From the NCBI RefSeq assembly GCF_001482385.1, contig NZ_CP013611.1:1550001-1614000 (forward strand): a stretch of 64,000 nucleotides of DNA, written 5' to 3'. Of this stretch, positions 55,305-64,000 are shown piece after piece. The DNA is from Pseudoalteromonas rubra. GTDB lineage: Bacteria; Pseudomonadota; Gammaproteobacteria; Enterobacterales; Alteromonadaceae. Below the pieces are notes generated by a model. The model ran no database searches. It had not been told where the DNA came from and saw only the letters and a program-made list of their open reading frames with translations. The stretch's first letter is position 1; each line of letters starts with the position of its first letter. A program made the translations under genes and the position numbers.

Positions 55305-55799
55305 TTAACGGTTTGCTGAATTCAAAAAGCTTGAGTTATGTTCTAGATAGGAAAAAAACCATTCTATTACAAAGCCAAATTCAGGGATTACTTGGGATGC
55401 CTGCCACCACGATGTATCGGGGGCTTTGGTGAAGGCATCCAGAAAAAACAACGTGGCGCTAACGACCAGCACGCCCCGCATCGCACCGAACACAATGCCA
55501 ACCAGGCGATCGGTACCAGACAAGCCCGTACGCTGTACGAGTTCACCTAAGATATAATTGACAAACCCACCTAACACAAGTGTCGCAATGAAAAGTATGG
55601 CGATTGCGGCGGCATTTCTTAAAAGGGGTTCTGAAATGAAGGTCAGGAAGGTTGCAAGATATTGGTAGAATAAGCTGGATATGAAAAAGGCACCGATCCA
55701 AACCACGAGTGACATGGTTTCTTTCACAAAACCTCTCATCAGGCCAAACACTGTCGAAATACCGACAATTGCAAAGATGGCGTAATCAACCCAGATCAT
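55305..55799 (-). CDS. cvpA: CvpA-family inner-membrane protein
   Basis: 164 residues from MIWVDYAIF; a start three codons earlier is possible. Four membrane segments: [55 protein letters not shown] and [19 protein letters not shown]. Known for colicin V export in E. coli, with a general envelope role. Upstream of purF as usual. Confidence 0.93.
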   Translation of the reverse strand: MIWVDYAIFAIVGISTVFGLMRGFVKETMSLVVWIGAFFISSLFYQYLATFLTFISEPLLRNAAAIAILFIATLVLGGFVNYILGELVQRTGLSGTDRLVGIVFGAMRGVLVVSATLFFLDAFTKAPDTSWWQASQVIPEFGFVIEWFFSYLEHNSSFLNSANR

Positions 55800-55860
55800 A
55801 TAAACCAATAAGTCGTTAATTTGGGGCGCATTCTATAAGACACGCCCATCAATTACCAGA

Positions 55861-56559
55861 TCATTTTACCACGGTAAATTGAGTAAGGCGGCCGTTCAAC
55901 TTAGTTAATTTCTTTAATTCTGGGAGCTTAGCTTCGAGTTTTGCTTTATTTAAATCTGGTCCGACAAACACTTTAGTTAAAGTTCCATTTGGCGTTTTCA
56001 CCGGACGGGTAAAGGTCTTGAAACCATTTTGGGTAAGCTTTTTCGTCAACGCATCGACATTGGACTTATGTGAGAAGCTACCGAGCTGGATCACATAGGC
56101 CATTTGCGTAAAGTTAGACGCCTCAGGGCGCGTTAGCGGCTCGCTTTTTACCTCAGGTGTGACTGTTGGTGCCGGACTTGATTCAACTGCTGGCACAGTT
56201 GGCTCAGGCTGCACAGTAACTTCACTCACAGTGGTGGTTTGATCCACCTCTTGAAGGTCTGTATGCGCAGTTTCGGACGCTGCCTCACTCGATTCTGACA
56301 CAGATAAATCAGTACTTAACTTGGCATCATCTGCTTTGATGTCTTCAACTGTTTCCGCCATCGGCTCAGTGGCCAGTGATGCACGTTCATCGATCCGTGT
56401 CTTTAATTCTATGGTTGAGAACTCAGGGCGCTCCGGGATAGGCTTAAATCCCTCCTTATAATGGACTTTTTCGCCATCCAGAATATTGGGTATAAACACC
56501 ACCGCTGCAATCACAACAATGCAGGTGCCGACCAGTCGGTTAATAAATCCTGAGTTCAC
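55861..56559 (-). CDS. dedD: DedD-like SPOR-domain protein
   Basis: 232 residues: a short cytoplasmic start, one membrane helix (LVGTCIVVIAAVVFIPNIL), a low-complexity acidic linker of about 100 residues, and a C-terminal SPOR domain (AYVIQLGSFSHKSNVDALTKK onward). SPOR domains bind denuded glycan at the division septum; DedD helps cell constriction. Lies between folC and cvpA, as in E. coli. Confidence 0.93.
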   Translation of the reverse strand: MNSGFINRLVGTCIVVIAAVVFIPNILDGEKVHYKEGFKPIPERPEFSTIELKTRIDERASLATEPMAETVEDIKADDAKLSTDLSVSESSEAASETAHTDLQEVDQTTTVSEVTVQPEPTVPAVESSPAPTVTPEVKSEPLTRPEASNFTQMAYVIQLGSFSHKSNVDALTKKLTQNGFKTFTRPVKTPNGTLTKVFVGPDLNKAKLEAKLPELKKLTKLNGRLTQFTVVK

Positions 56560-56571
56560 AACTATTGCTCT

Positions 56572-57834
56572 CTACTGTTCAAAGTACTGCATGGCCGCAG
56601 CCACAGTCACAAATGAGCCAAATATGATCAGTGCCGTGTCCTGGTGTTGCTGGGGAAGCAGACTTTGCAGGGCCGAGTCGACACTCGGAAATACCTGACT
56701 GTGCTCACGGTGCGTTGCAGGCAACAAGGTGAGTAGCTGCTCAGCATGCTCGCCACGGGGACCTTCCAAAGACGCACAGCTCCATTTTTCTACCACATCT
56801 GACAGGGCATCAATCACGCTCGCTTTATCCTTATCAGCAAGCATAGCGACTAAGGCATGAATTTTAAAGCCCTGATTTTTCAAACGCATTAATTGCGTTC
56901 TCAGGTAACGGGCCGATTCCGGATTATGTGCCACATCGGTGTAAATCAATGGCTGCTGGCTAAGCTGCATAAACCGCCCTTCGACTTGTAACTCAGCAAG
57001 AGTTTGCTTTACCAGCTCGGCATCGGGCATTAAATTGAGCCGGGCAAGGACGGTTAACGCTGTTGCCACGTTTTGCGCTGGGATGGCAGGCTGTGCCAGT
57101 GTCAGGTCATACTCACCATATTGCCAGCGCAACCCATCGGGCAAGGGCGTAAAGTGGAAATCGCGTTTGGACAGAATGAGTTCTGCGTTAATTTCCTCGC
57201 CATAGTCCGTCACCGTATGCGGAATCTCCAGGTCGCCTACAATTGCAGGTGTGTCTGTGCGAAAAATGCCGGCTTTATCATAGCCCACTAACTCTCGTGT
57301 ATCACCGAGATATTCCTTGTGATCGAGATCGATAGTTGTAATCACACTAGCATAAGGTGTGACAATATTGGTCGCGTCAAAACGCCCACCCAGACCCACT
57401 TCAAGAAGCACGTAATCCACCGCGTGCTGCTTAAACAGCCATAATGCCCCCAATGTGCCGTACTCAAAGAAAGTCAGCTCAACCTTTCCACGGCCCTGAT
57501 CCAATGCATAGAAGGCATCAACATGTGACTGATCAGGTAAAGTTTTACCATTGATCCGAACACGCTCGTTATAGTGGATTAGGTGCGGGGAAGCATACGT
57601 ACCAACACTGTAACCTTGTGCCAACAACATGGCCTCGAGGCAACGAGCCGTAGTGCCTTTGCCGTTAGTGCCACCAATAAGAATGATTTTACTGCTGCTG
57701 TTAAGCAGGTCGATATTGTTGGCAGCCTGCGCTACGCGCTCCAGGCCCATTGCAATGTTGGCGGGATGTAACTGCTCTAAATAACAAAGCCAATCATTCA
57801 GAGTCGATGATTGGCTTGGTGTAGTCTTTGACAT
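56572..57834 (-). CDS. folC: Folylpolyglutamate/dihydrofolate synthase
   Basis: 420 residues; adds glutamates to folates and makes dihydrofolate from dihydropteroate. The Mur-ligase-like ATP site is GGTNGKGTTARCLEAML, followed by TYASPHLIHYNERVRING and LEVGLGGRFDATN. AccD precedes it by 21 bases and dedD follows by 12, so the genes form one operon. Confidence 0.95.
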   Translation of the reverse strand: MSKTTPSQSSTLNDWLCYLEQLHPANIAMGLERVAQAANNIDLLNSSSKIILIGGTNGKGTTARCLEAMLLAQGYSVGTYASPHLIHYNERVRINGKTLPDQSHVDAFYALDQGRGKVELTFFEYGTLGALWLFKQHAVDYVLLEVGLGGRFDATNIVTPYASVITTIDLDHKEYLGDTRELVGYDKAGIFRTDTPAIVGDLEIPHTVTDYGEEINAELILSKRDFHFTPLPDGLRWQYGEYDLTLAQPAIPAQNVATALTVLARLNLMPDAELVKQTLAELQVEGRFMQLSQQPLIYTDVAHNPESARYLRTQLMRLKNQGFKIHALVAMLADKDKASVIDALSDVVEKWSCASLEGPRGEHAEQLLTLLPATHREHSQVFPSVDSALQSLLPQQHQDTALIIFGSFVTVAAAMQYFEQ

Positions 57835-57855
57835 AGTGCGCTCAAATTAAAAAAT

Positions 57856-58731
57856 TTACGCTACTCTATGCTCTTGTTCGGTAGAAGGCAAGTTCATGAA
57901 CTTGGCCAGAATACGTGCCAGTGAATCACGCATTTCACGACGGTCGATGATCATGTCAACTGCACCGTGCTCCAACAGGAATTCACTGCGCTGGAAACCT
58001 TCAGGTAAGGTTTCACGTACCGTCTGCTCGATAACGCGTGGACCCGCAAAACCGATCAGTGCTTTAGGCTCAGCCACGTTAATGTCGCCCAGCATAGCCA
58101 GAGACGCGGAAACACCACCCATGGTCGGGTCAGTCATCACTGAAATAAAAGGCAGGCCACGCTCACTCATCTTAGCCAAAGCTGCGCTGGTTTTAGCCAT
58201 CTGCATCAATGACATCAGGGCTTCCTGCATACGCGCACCACCTGACGCTGAAAAACAAACCAGCGGCATATTGTGCTCAAGACACTCGTTCACAGCATCG
58301 ACAAAGCGCGCACCAACGACAGAAGCCATTGATCCACCCATAAATGAAAACTCAAACGCAACGGCAGCAACCGGGATACCTTTGAGGTTGCCTTTCATAG
58401 CTACCAGGGCATCTTTCTCGCCACTGACTTTTTGTGCCGCAGTGATACGATCTGAGTACTTTTTCGAATCTTTAAACTTGAGTACGTCCTTTGGCTCGTG
58501 CTGCGTACCCAGCTCGACGCGACCACCATCGTCCAGGAAACTTTCCAGACGCTTACGTGCGCTGATCCGCATGTGATGATCACACTTAGGACAAACGTGT
58601 AATGACTTTTCCAGCTCCGCTTTGTACAGGATTGAATCGCAGTCTGTACATTTTGCCCAAACGCCTTCAGGGATCTCTTTTTTGCCCGTCGATTTAGCCG
58701 TTTTAGGTAAGATTTTTTCTAACCAACTCAT
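57856..58731 (-). CDS. accD: Acetyl-CoA carboxylase carboxyltransferase beta subunit
   Basis: 291 residues from the ATG at 58731 (AAGAGAG upstream; an in-frame TTG two codons earlier is less likely). The N-terminal four-cysteine zinc ribbon is CTDCDSIL with VCPKCDHH. The crotonase-like core contains [20 protein letters not shown] and [13 protein letters not shown]. Makes malonyl-CoA with AccA. Confidence 0.97.
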   Translation of the reverse strand: MSWLEKILPKTAKSTGKKEIPEGVWAKCTDCDSILYKAELEKSLHVCPKCDHHMRISARKRLESFLDDGGRVELGTQHEPKDVLKFKDSKKYSDRITAAQKVSGEKDALVAMKGNLKGIPVAAVAFEFSFMGGSMASVVGARFVDAVNECLEHNMPLVCFSASGGARMQEALMSLMQMAKTSAALAKMSERGLPFISVMTDPTMGGVSASLAMLGDINVAEPKALIGFAGPRVIEQTVRETLPEGFQRSEFLLEHGAVDMIIDRREMRDSLARILAKFMNLPSTEQEHRVA

Positions 58732-58897
58732 TTGCAACTCTCTTAGTGCTCAATCTGTGTCGCTCTCTGCAAATAGCAGACATATTTTCTCAATTAAAAC
58801 ATGATTAAGACATCAGTGATATAAAAAACTGGTCTTAGTTGTATCAAATGATTAAGACGCTCGCGCTCAGTTTTGCTTTAGTCATTATTCAACTAAA

Positions 58898-59695
58898 TTA
58901 GCGGATAGTCACTTCTGGTAAAAACAGCGGTCCGGCAGGTGTTGACGGGATCTGCCAGCGCTCAGGATAATCCACATCGACCAGATACAAGCCATTCGGT
59001 TTCGCAGTCGCACTGGCCTGAGTACGGTCTTTAATGCGTAATAACTCAGCCATCCACTCCGGCGGGTACTTGCCCACCCCGATATCCATCAAACATCCCG
59101 TGATGTTGCGCACCATGTGATGCAAAAATGCGTTGGCTTTAACATCAATAACAATGTAGTCGCCAAACCGGTCTACCTGTAAATGATGGATATTGCGACA
59201 CGGCGAATTTGACTGGCAATGGACTGCCCGAAAAGAAGAGAAATCATGCTCGCCAATCATCACAGGACAAGCTGCCTGCATCAATTCTGCATCCAGCGGA
59301 TGATAGTAATGGGTCACGCCGCTGCGTAAAATACCCGGACGATTGACACTATTGTAGATCACGTAGCGATAGCGTCTTGCCGTTGCACTAAAACGAGCAC
59401 TGAACTCGTCATGGACCGGTGTGGCGTAGCGCACGGCAATGTCGTCAGGCAACTGAGAGTTCACACCGAGTGTGAATGCTTTCATATCCCTGTCAGCGTG
59501 GGTATCGAAATGGATGACCTGACCAGTGGCATGCACACCCGCATCTGTTCGCCCGGCACAGACCACGTCAACCTTGTGATTACAAATGTTAGACAGGGCT
59601 GTCTCCAGTTCCTCCTGAACACTATTTACATTACACTGACGTTGCCAGCCACTGTAATTACCACCATTGTATTCAATCCCCAAAGCTACACGCAT
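58898..59695 (-). CDS. truA: tRNA pseudouridine synthase A
   Basis: 265 residues; isomerises uridines 38-40 in tRNA anticodon arms. Catalytic Asp in [14 protein letters not shown]; starts [34 protein letters not shown] is the conserved core. Order fimV-truA-accD-folC is standard in Pseudomonas and Alteromonadales (trpF absent here). The upstream FimV-like gene ends 94 bases before its start. Confidence 0.96.
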   Translation of the reverse strand: MRVALGIEYNGGNYSGWQRQCNVNSVQEELETALSNICNHKVDVVCAGRTDAGVHATGQVIHFDTHADRDMKAFTLGVNSQLPDDIAVRYATPVHDEFSARFSATARRYRYVIYNSVNRPGILRSGVTHYYHPLDAELMQAACPVMIGEHDFSSFRAVHCQSNSPCRNIHHLQVDRFGDYIVIDVKANAFLHHMVRNITGCLMDIGVGKYPPEWMAELLRIKDRTQASATAKPNGLYLVDVDYPERWQIPSTPAGPLFLPEVTIR

Positions 59696-59789
59696 AAACT
59701 ACTTAAACTCTCATTTCGAACTTAGCCGCGCATTTTATGCGATCGCCGCCGATAATACCAACTTCATCGTACCACTCGTGGCTGACGGC

Positions 59790-62700
59790 TTATTTGATCT
59801 GCTTTTGGAGTGCCTGCGCTTCAGCCTGTACCGACTCTGGCCCATCAGCAAGAATTTCTTCAACGGCGTCTTGCGCCGAATCAAAATCGCCAATTTCAAT
59901 GTAGGCACGAACCAGGTCAAGTTTGGCGGCATAGCCACCCTCTTCGAGGTCAACATCAGTGGCATTCTCACCGGCCAGCAGCTCTTCAAAGTCTCCCAAT
60001 CCCACATCCATATCCGGAGATTGATAGGGTTCTTCCTGTGCCGGCTCATCTTCGCTTTGCGAAAGCAAATCGTCTATCTCCAGGAAGTCCCCTTCTGCCG
60101 CAGCCGTTTCGCTGTCGACGAGATCACTGTCAGCTGGCTCATCGATATTCTCAATTTCCAGATCCTGTGCCAGCTCTTCACTCAATAACGCGTCAAAATC
60201 CAGCTCAGGTTCCTCTGACAAGACCACTTCGGAAGTATCCGGCTCCGCAGACTCATCGAGTAAGGCACTGAAATCAGTGTCATTGAGCTCTGCAAGAAAC
60301 TCATCTTCTATGGCCGCTTCGTCTATATTGATTTCAGGCTCTGACGTTTCGTCTGCGTCATCCTCATCGGCCAGCTCACCCAGCTCATCCAAAAATGCAT
60401 CTGGCTCTTGTGTAAGTGCAGGTTCTTCAGAGGCATCGGCTTCTTCTGGGTTGCTTTGCGCCAGCTCAGTCAAATCGTCATCCGTCAGCATCAGATCGGA
60501 TAAGTCATCCTCCAGATCTTCAAGCTCCAGCTCCCCTTCAGGCTCCGACGCCATGGCACTGAGTGCATCTTCTTCATTGAACTCAGGGAAGTCTTCGTCT
60601 GCCAGCGCCTCATCCGCTAACAACTCTTCTGCTGTCTCGACTGCTTCTGAAGGGACCGCTTCAGCCTCCGGCTCTGCCACTGCTGGCTCAGCCTCCATCG
60701 CTTCTAAAGCATCGTCCTCTTCAAACGCCGGGAAGTCTTCGTCTACCAGCGCGTCATCCGCTAGCAACTCTTCTGATGTTTCTTCTGCTTCTGAAGGTGC
60801 CGCTTCAGCCACTGGCTCTGCCGCTGCTGGCTCAGCCTCCATCGCTTCTAAAGCATCATCTTCTTCGAACGCCGGGAAGTCTTCGTCTTCCAGCACCTCA
60901 TCCGCTAGCAACTCTTCTGCTGTTTCTTCTGCTTCTGAAGGTGCCGCTTCAGCCACTGGCTCCGCCACTGCTGGCTCAGCCTCCATCGCTTCTAAAGCAT
61001 CGTCTTCTTCAAATGCCGGGATGTCTTCGTCTGCCAGTACCTCATCCGCGAGCAACTCTTCTGCTGTTTCTGCTGTTTCTGCTGCTTCTGAAGGGACTTC
61101 TTCAACCTCTGGCTCCGCCACTGCTGGCTCAGCCTCCATCGCTTCTAAAGCATCGTCTTCTTCAAATGCCGGGATGTCTTCATCTGCCAGCGCCTCATCC
61201 ATTAAATCGTCATCCAGAGAGGTGTCTTCCTCTAGCTGCTCTGCGACTGGCTCAACGCTCTGCTCAGCATCCCCTTCCAGCTCTATTTCGAAATCGGGCC
61301 CATCCAGATCATCAAAGTCACCACCGAAATCCAGTAAATCGTCACCGTCTTCATCAAGTCCATCACCCAGCAAACCAGCAGCTTCATCTTGGTCCAGGCT
61401 TTGTGCCAGTGCTCTTTCCGTTTCGCTGATTGCCGACTCAGAATCATCATCCAGAGAGAGCACATCCTCCTCTAATTCGTCCATCTGCAATTCAGGATAA
61501 CTGCTCAGCTCTTCACTGGGCGTAACAGGGTCAAGTTCTGTAAGCTCTTCATCTTCAGACAGATCTATGTCTTCATCGGCAAGTGGATCATCACCAAGGT
61601 CAATCTCAACGTCGTTGTCCAGCGCAGTTTCAAAGTCATCCGTTTCAGCCTCGAGCGCTTCAAGTAACTCATCGACATTTTGTAACTGAAGCGGTGCCTG
61701 AGTTTCAGCTTCTTCTGATGGGTGAACCAGCTCCTCGGCAAACTCATCGAGTAACTCATCTTCTGTTTCGGCTAACGCTGGCTCATCCAACTCTGCAACT
61801 GGCTCAGTGACCTCCAGCTCTAGCTCAACAGAGCCCTCGGCCTTATCGTGTAATGACTGAAGATCTTCTTCCTCTTCAAGCATACCGTCCAAGTGGCCTG
61901 CTCCAGTCGATGAACTAAACTCAGGCTCTTCTTCTAACAAACCATCGAGATTATCCGGTTCTTCTGCCAGTAGTTCATCTTCCGGCGCTACCTCGGGCTC
62001 TTCTTCTAACAAACCATCGAGATCATCCGGTTCTTCTGCCAGTAGTTCATCTTCCAGCGCTGCGTCAGGCCCTTCTTCTAACAAACCATCCAGGTCATCC
62101 GGTTCTTCTGCCGGAAGCTCGTCTTCCGCCGCTGCGTCGACCCCCTCTTCTAACAAACCATCGAGGTCACCCGGTTCTTCAACCAAAAGCTCGTCTTCCG
62201 CCGCTGCGTCAGGCCCTTCTTCTAACAAACCATCGAGGTCACCCGATTCTTCTGCCAGTAGTTCGTCTTCTGGGGCTGTGTCAGGCCCCTCTTCTAACAA
62301 ACCATCGAGGTCATCCGGTTCTTCTGCCAGTAGTTCGTCTTCTGGGGCTGTGTCAGGCTCTTCCTCTAACAAACCATCGAGGTCACCCGGTTCTTCAGCC
62401 AGTAGTTCGTCTTCTGGGGCTGCGTCAGGCCCTTCTTCTAACAAACCATCGAGATCATCGGGCTCTTCAGCCAGTAGTTCATCTTCCAGCGCTACATTAG
62501 GCTCTTCTTCTAACAAACCGTCCAGATCATCCGGTTCTTCTGCCAGTAGTTCGTCTTCCGCCGCTGCGTCAGGCTCTTCTTCTAACAAACCATCGAGATC
62601 ATCCGGCTCTTCAGCCAGTAGTTCACCTTCCAGCGCTGCGTCAGGCCCCTCTTCTAACAAACCATCGAGATCATCCGGCTCTTCAGCCAGTAGTTCACCT

Positions 62701-64000
62701 TCCAGCGCTGCGTCAGGCCCCTCTTCTAACAAACTATCGAGGTCACCCGGTTCTTCAACCAAAAGCTCGTCTTCTGGGGCTGTGTCAGGCTCTTCTTCTA
62801 ACAAACCATCGAGATCATCTGGTTCTTCAACCAGAAGCTCGTCTTCCGCCGCTGCGTCAGGCTCTTCTTCTAACAAACCATCGAGGTCATCCGGTTCTTC
62901 AACCAGAAGCTCGTCTTCTGGGGCTGTGTCAGGCTCCTCTTCTAACAAACCATCGAGAGCATCCGGTTCTTCTGCCAGTAGTTCGTCTTCCAAAGCTACC
63001 TCAGGCTCTTCTTCTAACAACCCGTCGAGATCATCCGGATCTTCAGCCAGAAGTTCATCTTCCAGCAAACTATCCAGGTCATCCGGTTCTACTGTCAGTA
63101 GATCGTCTTCCGGCGCTGCTTCAGGCTCTTCTAATAAGCTATCAATATCATCTAGCTCTTCAGTCAACGCATCGTCTTCGACGGCTGTATCCGCGGCTTC
63201 TTCTAATAAGCTGTCGATGTCATCCGGTTCTTGGACCAACACATCGTCTTCGACAACCGAATCTTCGGCTTCTTCAAGCAAGCTGTCAATGTCATCCGGT
63301 TCTTGAGCCAGTAACTCATCTCCAACGGCTGTGTCAGTGGTTTCATCTAACAAACTGTCGATATCATCCGGTTCTAGGGCCTGCAAGTCGTCTTCTGTAG
63401 CTGTATCAGCGGCTTCGTCTATTAGACTATCTATGTCATCAACATCGAAGTCGTCTTCGGCAATATCCGGTTCATCATCCAGCGCACCATCGAGCAAGTC
63501 ATCGATATCGTCGGCGCTCAGAATGCCGTCGTCTGTTGCTGCTCCCTCAGCCGCTGGGGACTTTGGGGGCGACTCCCCGACTTCGTCGATCAAACTGTCA
63601 ATGTCATCAAGATCAAAGTCTTCGTCAGCTGCTGTATCCGAACTATCACCTTCTTCAAGGCTTTCTTCGGCTAACTCCTCACTCAATGCTGCAAGGGCAT
63701 CATCGCTGACATCCAGCGTATCATCATCGGCTTCATCCCCGACTTCATTGAACAGATCGTCAATATCATCAGCACTGAGTATATCGTTGTCATCCTGCGT
63801 AGCTTCTGCGTCAACATCCAGTGTAATTTCATCACCCAGGCTGTCATCAGCTTCATCGAAATTCTGTTGCAGGAAATCATCGAGGTCATCAGCACCGGCT
63901 TCTTCATTATTAACATCCGACTCATCGTCAAACACAATGTCGTCATTGAGTAAACTATCCAGCTCATCCTGTTCGAGCGTGTCATTGCCCTCTTCAAACG
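59790..64000 (-). CDS. fimV: FimV-like protein, C-terminal part with large acidic repeats (partial)
   Basis: The frame is open from the right window edge, so the N-terminus (signal peptide, LysM, membrane segment) is outside; more than 1400 codons are visible. The sequence is dominated by Asp, Glu, Leu and Ala with two tandem repeat sets (24 and about 48 residues). The last 50 residues, YAAKLDLVRAYIEIGDFDSA and then EEILADGPESVQAEA, match the FimV C-terminal domain that binds polar partners. FimV is a polar hub for pili, chemosensory systems and motility. Located next to truA as expected. Confidence 0.88.
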   Translation of the reverse strand, partial: FEEGNDTLEQDELDSLLNDDIVFDDESDVNNEEAGADDLDDFLQQNFDEADDSLGDEITLDVDAEATQDDNDILSADDIDDLFNEVGDEADDDTLDVSDDALAALSEELAEESLEEGDSSDTAADEDFDLDDIDSLIDEVGESPPKSPAAEGAATDDGILSADDIDDLLDGALDDEPDIAEDDFDVDDIDSLIDEAADTATEDDLQALEPDDIDSLLDETTDTAVGDELLAQEPDDIDSLLEEAEDSVVEDDVLVQEPDDIDSLLEEAADTAVEDDALTEELDDIDSLLEEPEAAPEDDLLTVEPDDLDSLLEDELLAEDPDDLDGLLEEEPEVALEDELLAEEPDALDGLLEEEPDTAPEDELLVEEPDDLDGLLEEEPDAAAEDELLVEEPDDLDGLLEEEPDTAPEDELLVEEPGDLDSLLEEGPDAALEGELLAEEPDDLDGLLEEGPDAALEGELLAEEPDDLDGLLEEEPDAAAEDELLAEEPDDLDGLLEEEPNVALEDELLAEEPDDLDGLLEEGPDAAPEDELLAEEPGDLDGLLEEEPDTAPEDELLAEEPDDLDGLLEEGPDTAPEDELLAEESGDLDGLLEEGPDAAAEDELLVEEPGDLDGLLEEGVDAAAEDELPAEEPDDLDGLLEEGPDAALEDELLAEEPDDLDGLLEEEPEVAPEDELLAEEPDNLDGLLEEEPEFSSSTGAGHLDGMLEEEEDLQSLHDKAEGSVELELEVTEPVAELDEPALAETEDELLDEFAEELVHPSEEAETQAPLQLQNVDELLEALEAETDDFETALDNDVEIDLGDDPLADEDIDLSEDEELTELDPVTPSEELSSYPELQMDELEEDVLSLDDDSESAISETERALAQSLDQDEAAGLLGDGLDEDGDDLLDFGGDFDDLDGPDFEIELEGDAEQSVEPVAEQLEEDTSLDDDLMDEALADEDIPAFEEDDALEAMEAEPAVAEPEVEEVPSEAAETAETAEELLADEVLADEDIPAFEEDDALEAMEAEPAVAEPVAEAAPSEAEETAEELLADEVLEDEDFPAFEEDDALEAMEAEPAAAEPVAEAAPSEAEETSEELLADDALVDEDFPAFEEDDALEAMEAEPAVAEPEAEAVPSEAVETAEELLADEALADEDFPEFNEEDALSAMASEPEGELELEDLEDDLSDLMLTDDDLTELAQSNPEEADASEEPALTQEPDAFLDELGELADEDDADETSEPEINIDEAAIEDEFLAELNDTDFSALLDESAEPDTSEVVLSEEPELDFDALLSEELAQDLEIENIDEPADSDLVDSETAAAEGDFLEIDDLLSQSEDEPAQEEPYQSPDMDVGLGDFEELLAGENATDVDLEEGGYAAKLDLVRAYIEIGDFDSAQDAVEEILADGPESVQAEAQALQKQIK
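60545..61200 (-). repeat. Four to five copies of an about 48-residue acidic repeat in FimV
   Basis: Each unit contains FPAFEEDDALEAMEAEPA or IPAFEEDDALEAMEAEPA, then AEPVAEAAPSEAEETAEELL and DEVLADED. Copies differ mainly in the AEP/SEA linker. The fifth copy (nearest the C-terminus) is degenerate. Confidence 0.85.
61925..63041 (-). repeat. 15 full and one partial 24-residue (72-base) tandem repeat in FimV
   Basis: Unit consensus EPDDLDGLLEEEPDAAPEDE then LLAE. Fifteen full units run from 63041 to 61962, with a sixteenth partial unit to about 61925. DNA identity between units is high and variation is limited to a few codons (Asp/Gly, Glu/Gly, Ala/Thr/Val, Pro/Ala/Leu), which suggests unequal exchange. 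Less regular DDIDSLL units precede them. Confidence 0.9.

Noticed and set aside
60277..61500. Long + strand Ser-rich open frame opposite the FimV repeats
   Set aside because: It mirrors Asp/Glu codons of the FimV-like gene, has no ribosome binding site and low complexity typical of antisense shadows.

Overview
The window looks like chromosomal DNA of a marine gammaproteobacterium of the order Alteromonadales, most likely Pseudoalteromonas. This rests on gene order (leuS-lptE-holA-nadD-rsfS-rlmH-mrdA-mrdB-rlpA-dacA-ybeD-lipB-lipA; fimV-truA-accD-folC-dedD-cvpA-purF), a LodA/LodB-type quinoprotein oxidase pair of the kind known from Marinomonas and Pseudoalteromonas, and moderate GC content. 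No rRNA, tRNA, IS element or CRISPR array was recognised.

Layout. (1) 1-12945: conserved housekeeping block on the + strand for leucyl-tRNA synthesis, LPS assembly, clamp loading, NAD synthesis, ribosome silencing and modification, rod-shape peptidoglycan synthesis and lipoate synthesis, mostly with 1-4 base overlaps. (2) 13069-14695: poorly characterised small genes and a secreted beta-propeller-like protein. (3) 15091-18217: the most interesting locus. Five tandem, separately translated 31-33 residue peptides share a basic leader and a C-terminal Y-x-W-x-x-Y-N-N-I motif. They are followed by two translationally coupled cytochrome P450s. This looks like an undescribed P450-cyclised RiPP (ribosomally made, modified peptide) pathway. 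(4) 18490-22772: a catalase-like/LodA fusion oxidase plus its LodB-like flavoprotein. (5) 22856-29339: accessory region with a secreted unknown, a subtilisin-like protease, two divergent HTH regulators around an array of TGCGTAA operators, an RTX-type gene broken by one in-frame TGA, a double-glycine-leader peptide with C-terminal cysteines next to a tiny membrane protein, and a VOC-fold protein. (6) 29569-35449: Nif3-like protein, CmoM, a membrane-anchored wHTH protein with a C-terminal receiver domain, a DUF4336 protein, and a TetR/old-yellow-enzyme divergent pair with three operators, then a periplasmic rhodanese. (7) 36050-40028: polyhydroxyalkanoate genes phaB, phasin and phaC, and a putative metallopeptidase. 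(8) 40201-45740: a TetR regulator and an RND (MMPL-like) exporter with a LolA-like protein and an outer-membrane protein, under duplicated operators. (9) 45943-48514: a frameshifted small membrane protein gene and a secreted glycosidase-like protein. (10) 49020-64000: cysS, ppiB, lpxH, miaE, a Yip1 protein, and the purF-to-fimV cluster on the - strand. It ends in a FimV-like gene with massive acidic repeats that runs off the right edge.

Working together. The P450 locus has substrates and two oxidative enzymes but no protease, transporter or redox partner inside the window, so maturation would depend on genes elsewhere. A hairpin between peptides and P450s could give many peptide transcripts per enzyme transcript. 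The two TetR systems show clear multi-operator control of adjacent effector genes. All functional calls come from reading motifs and context by eye; no search was run.
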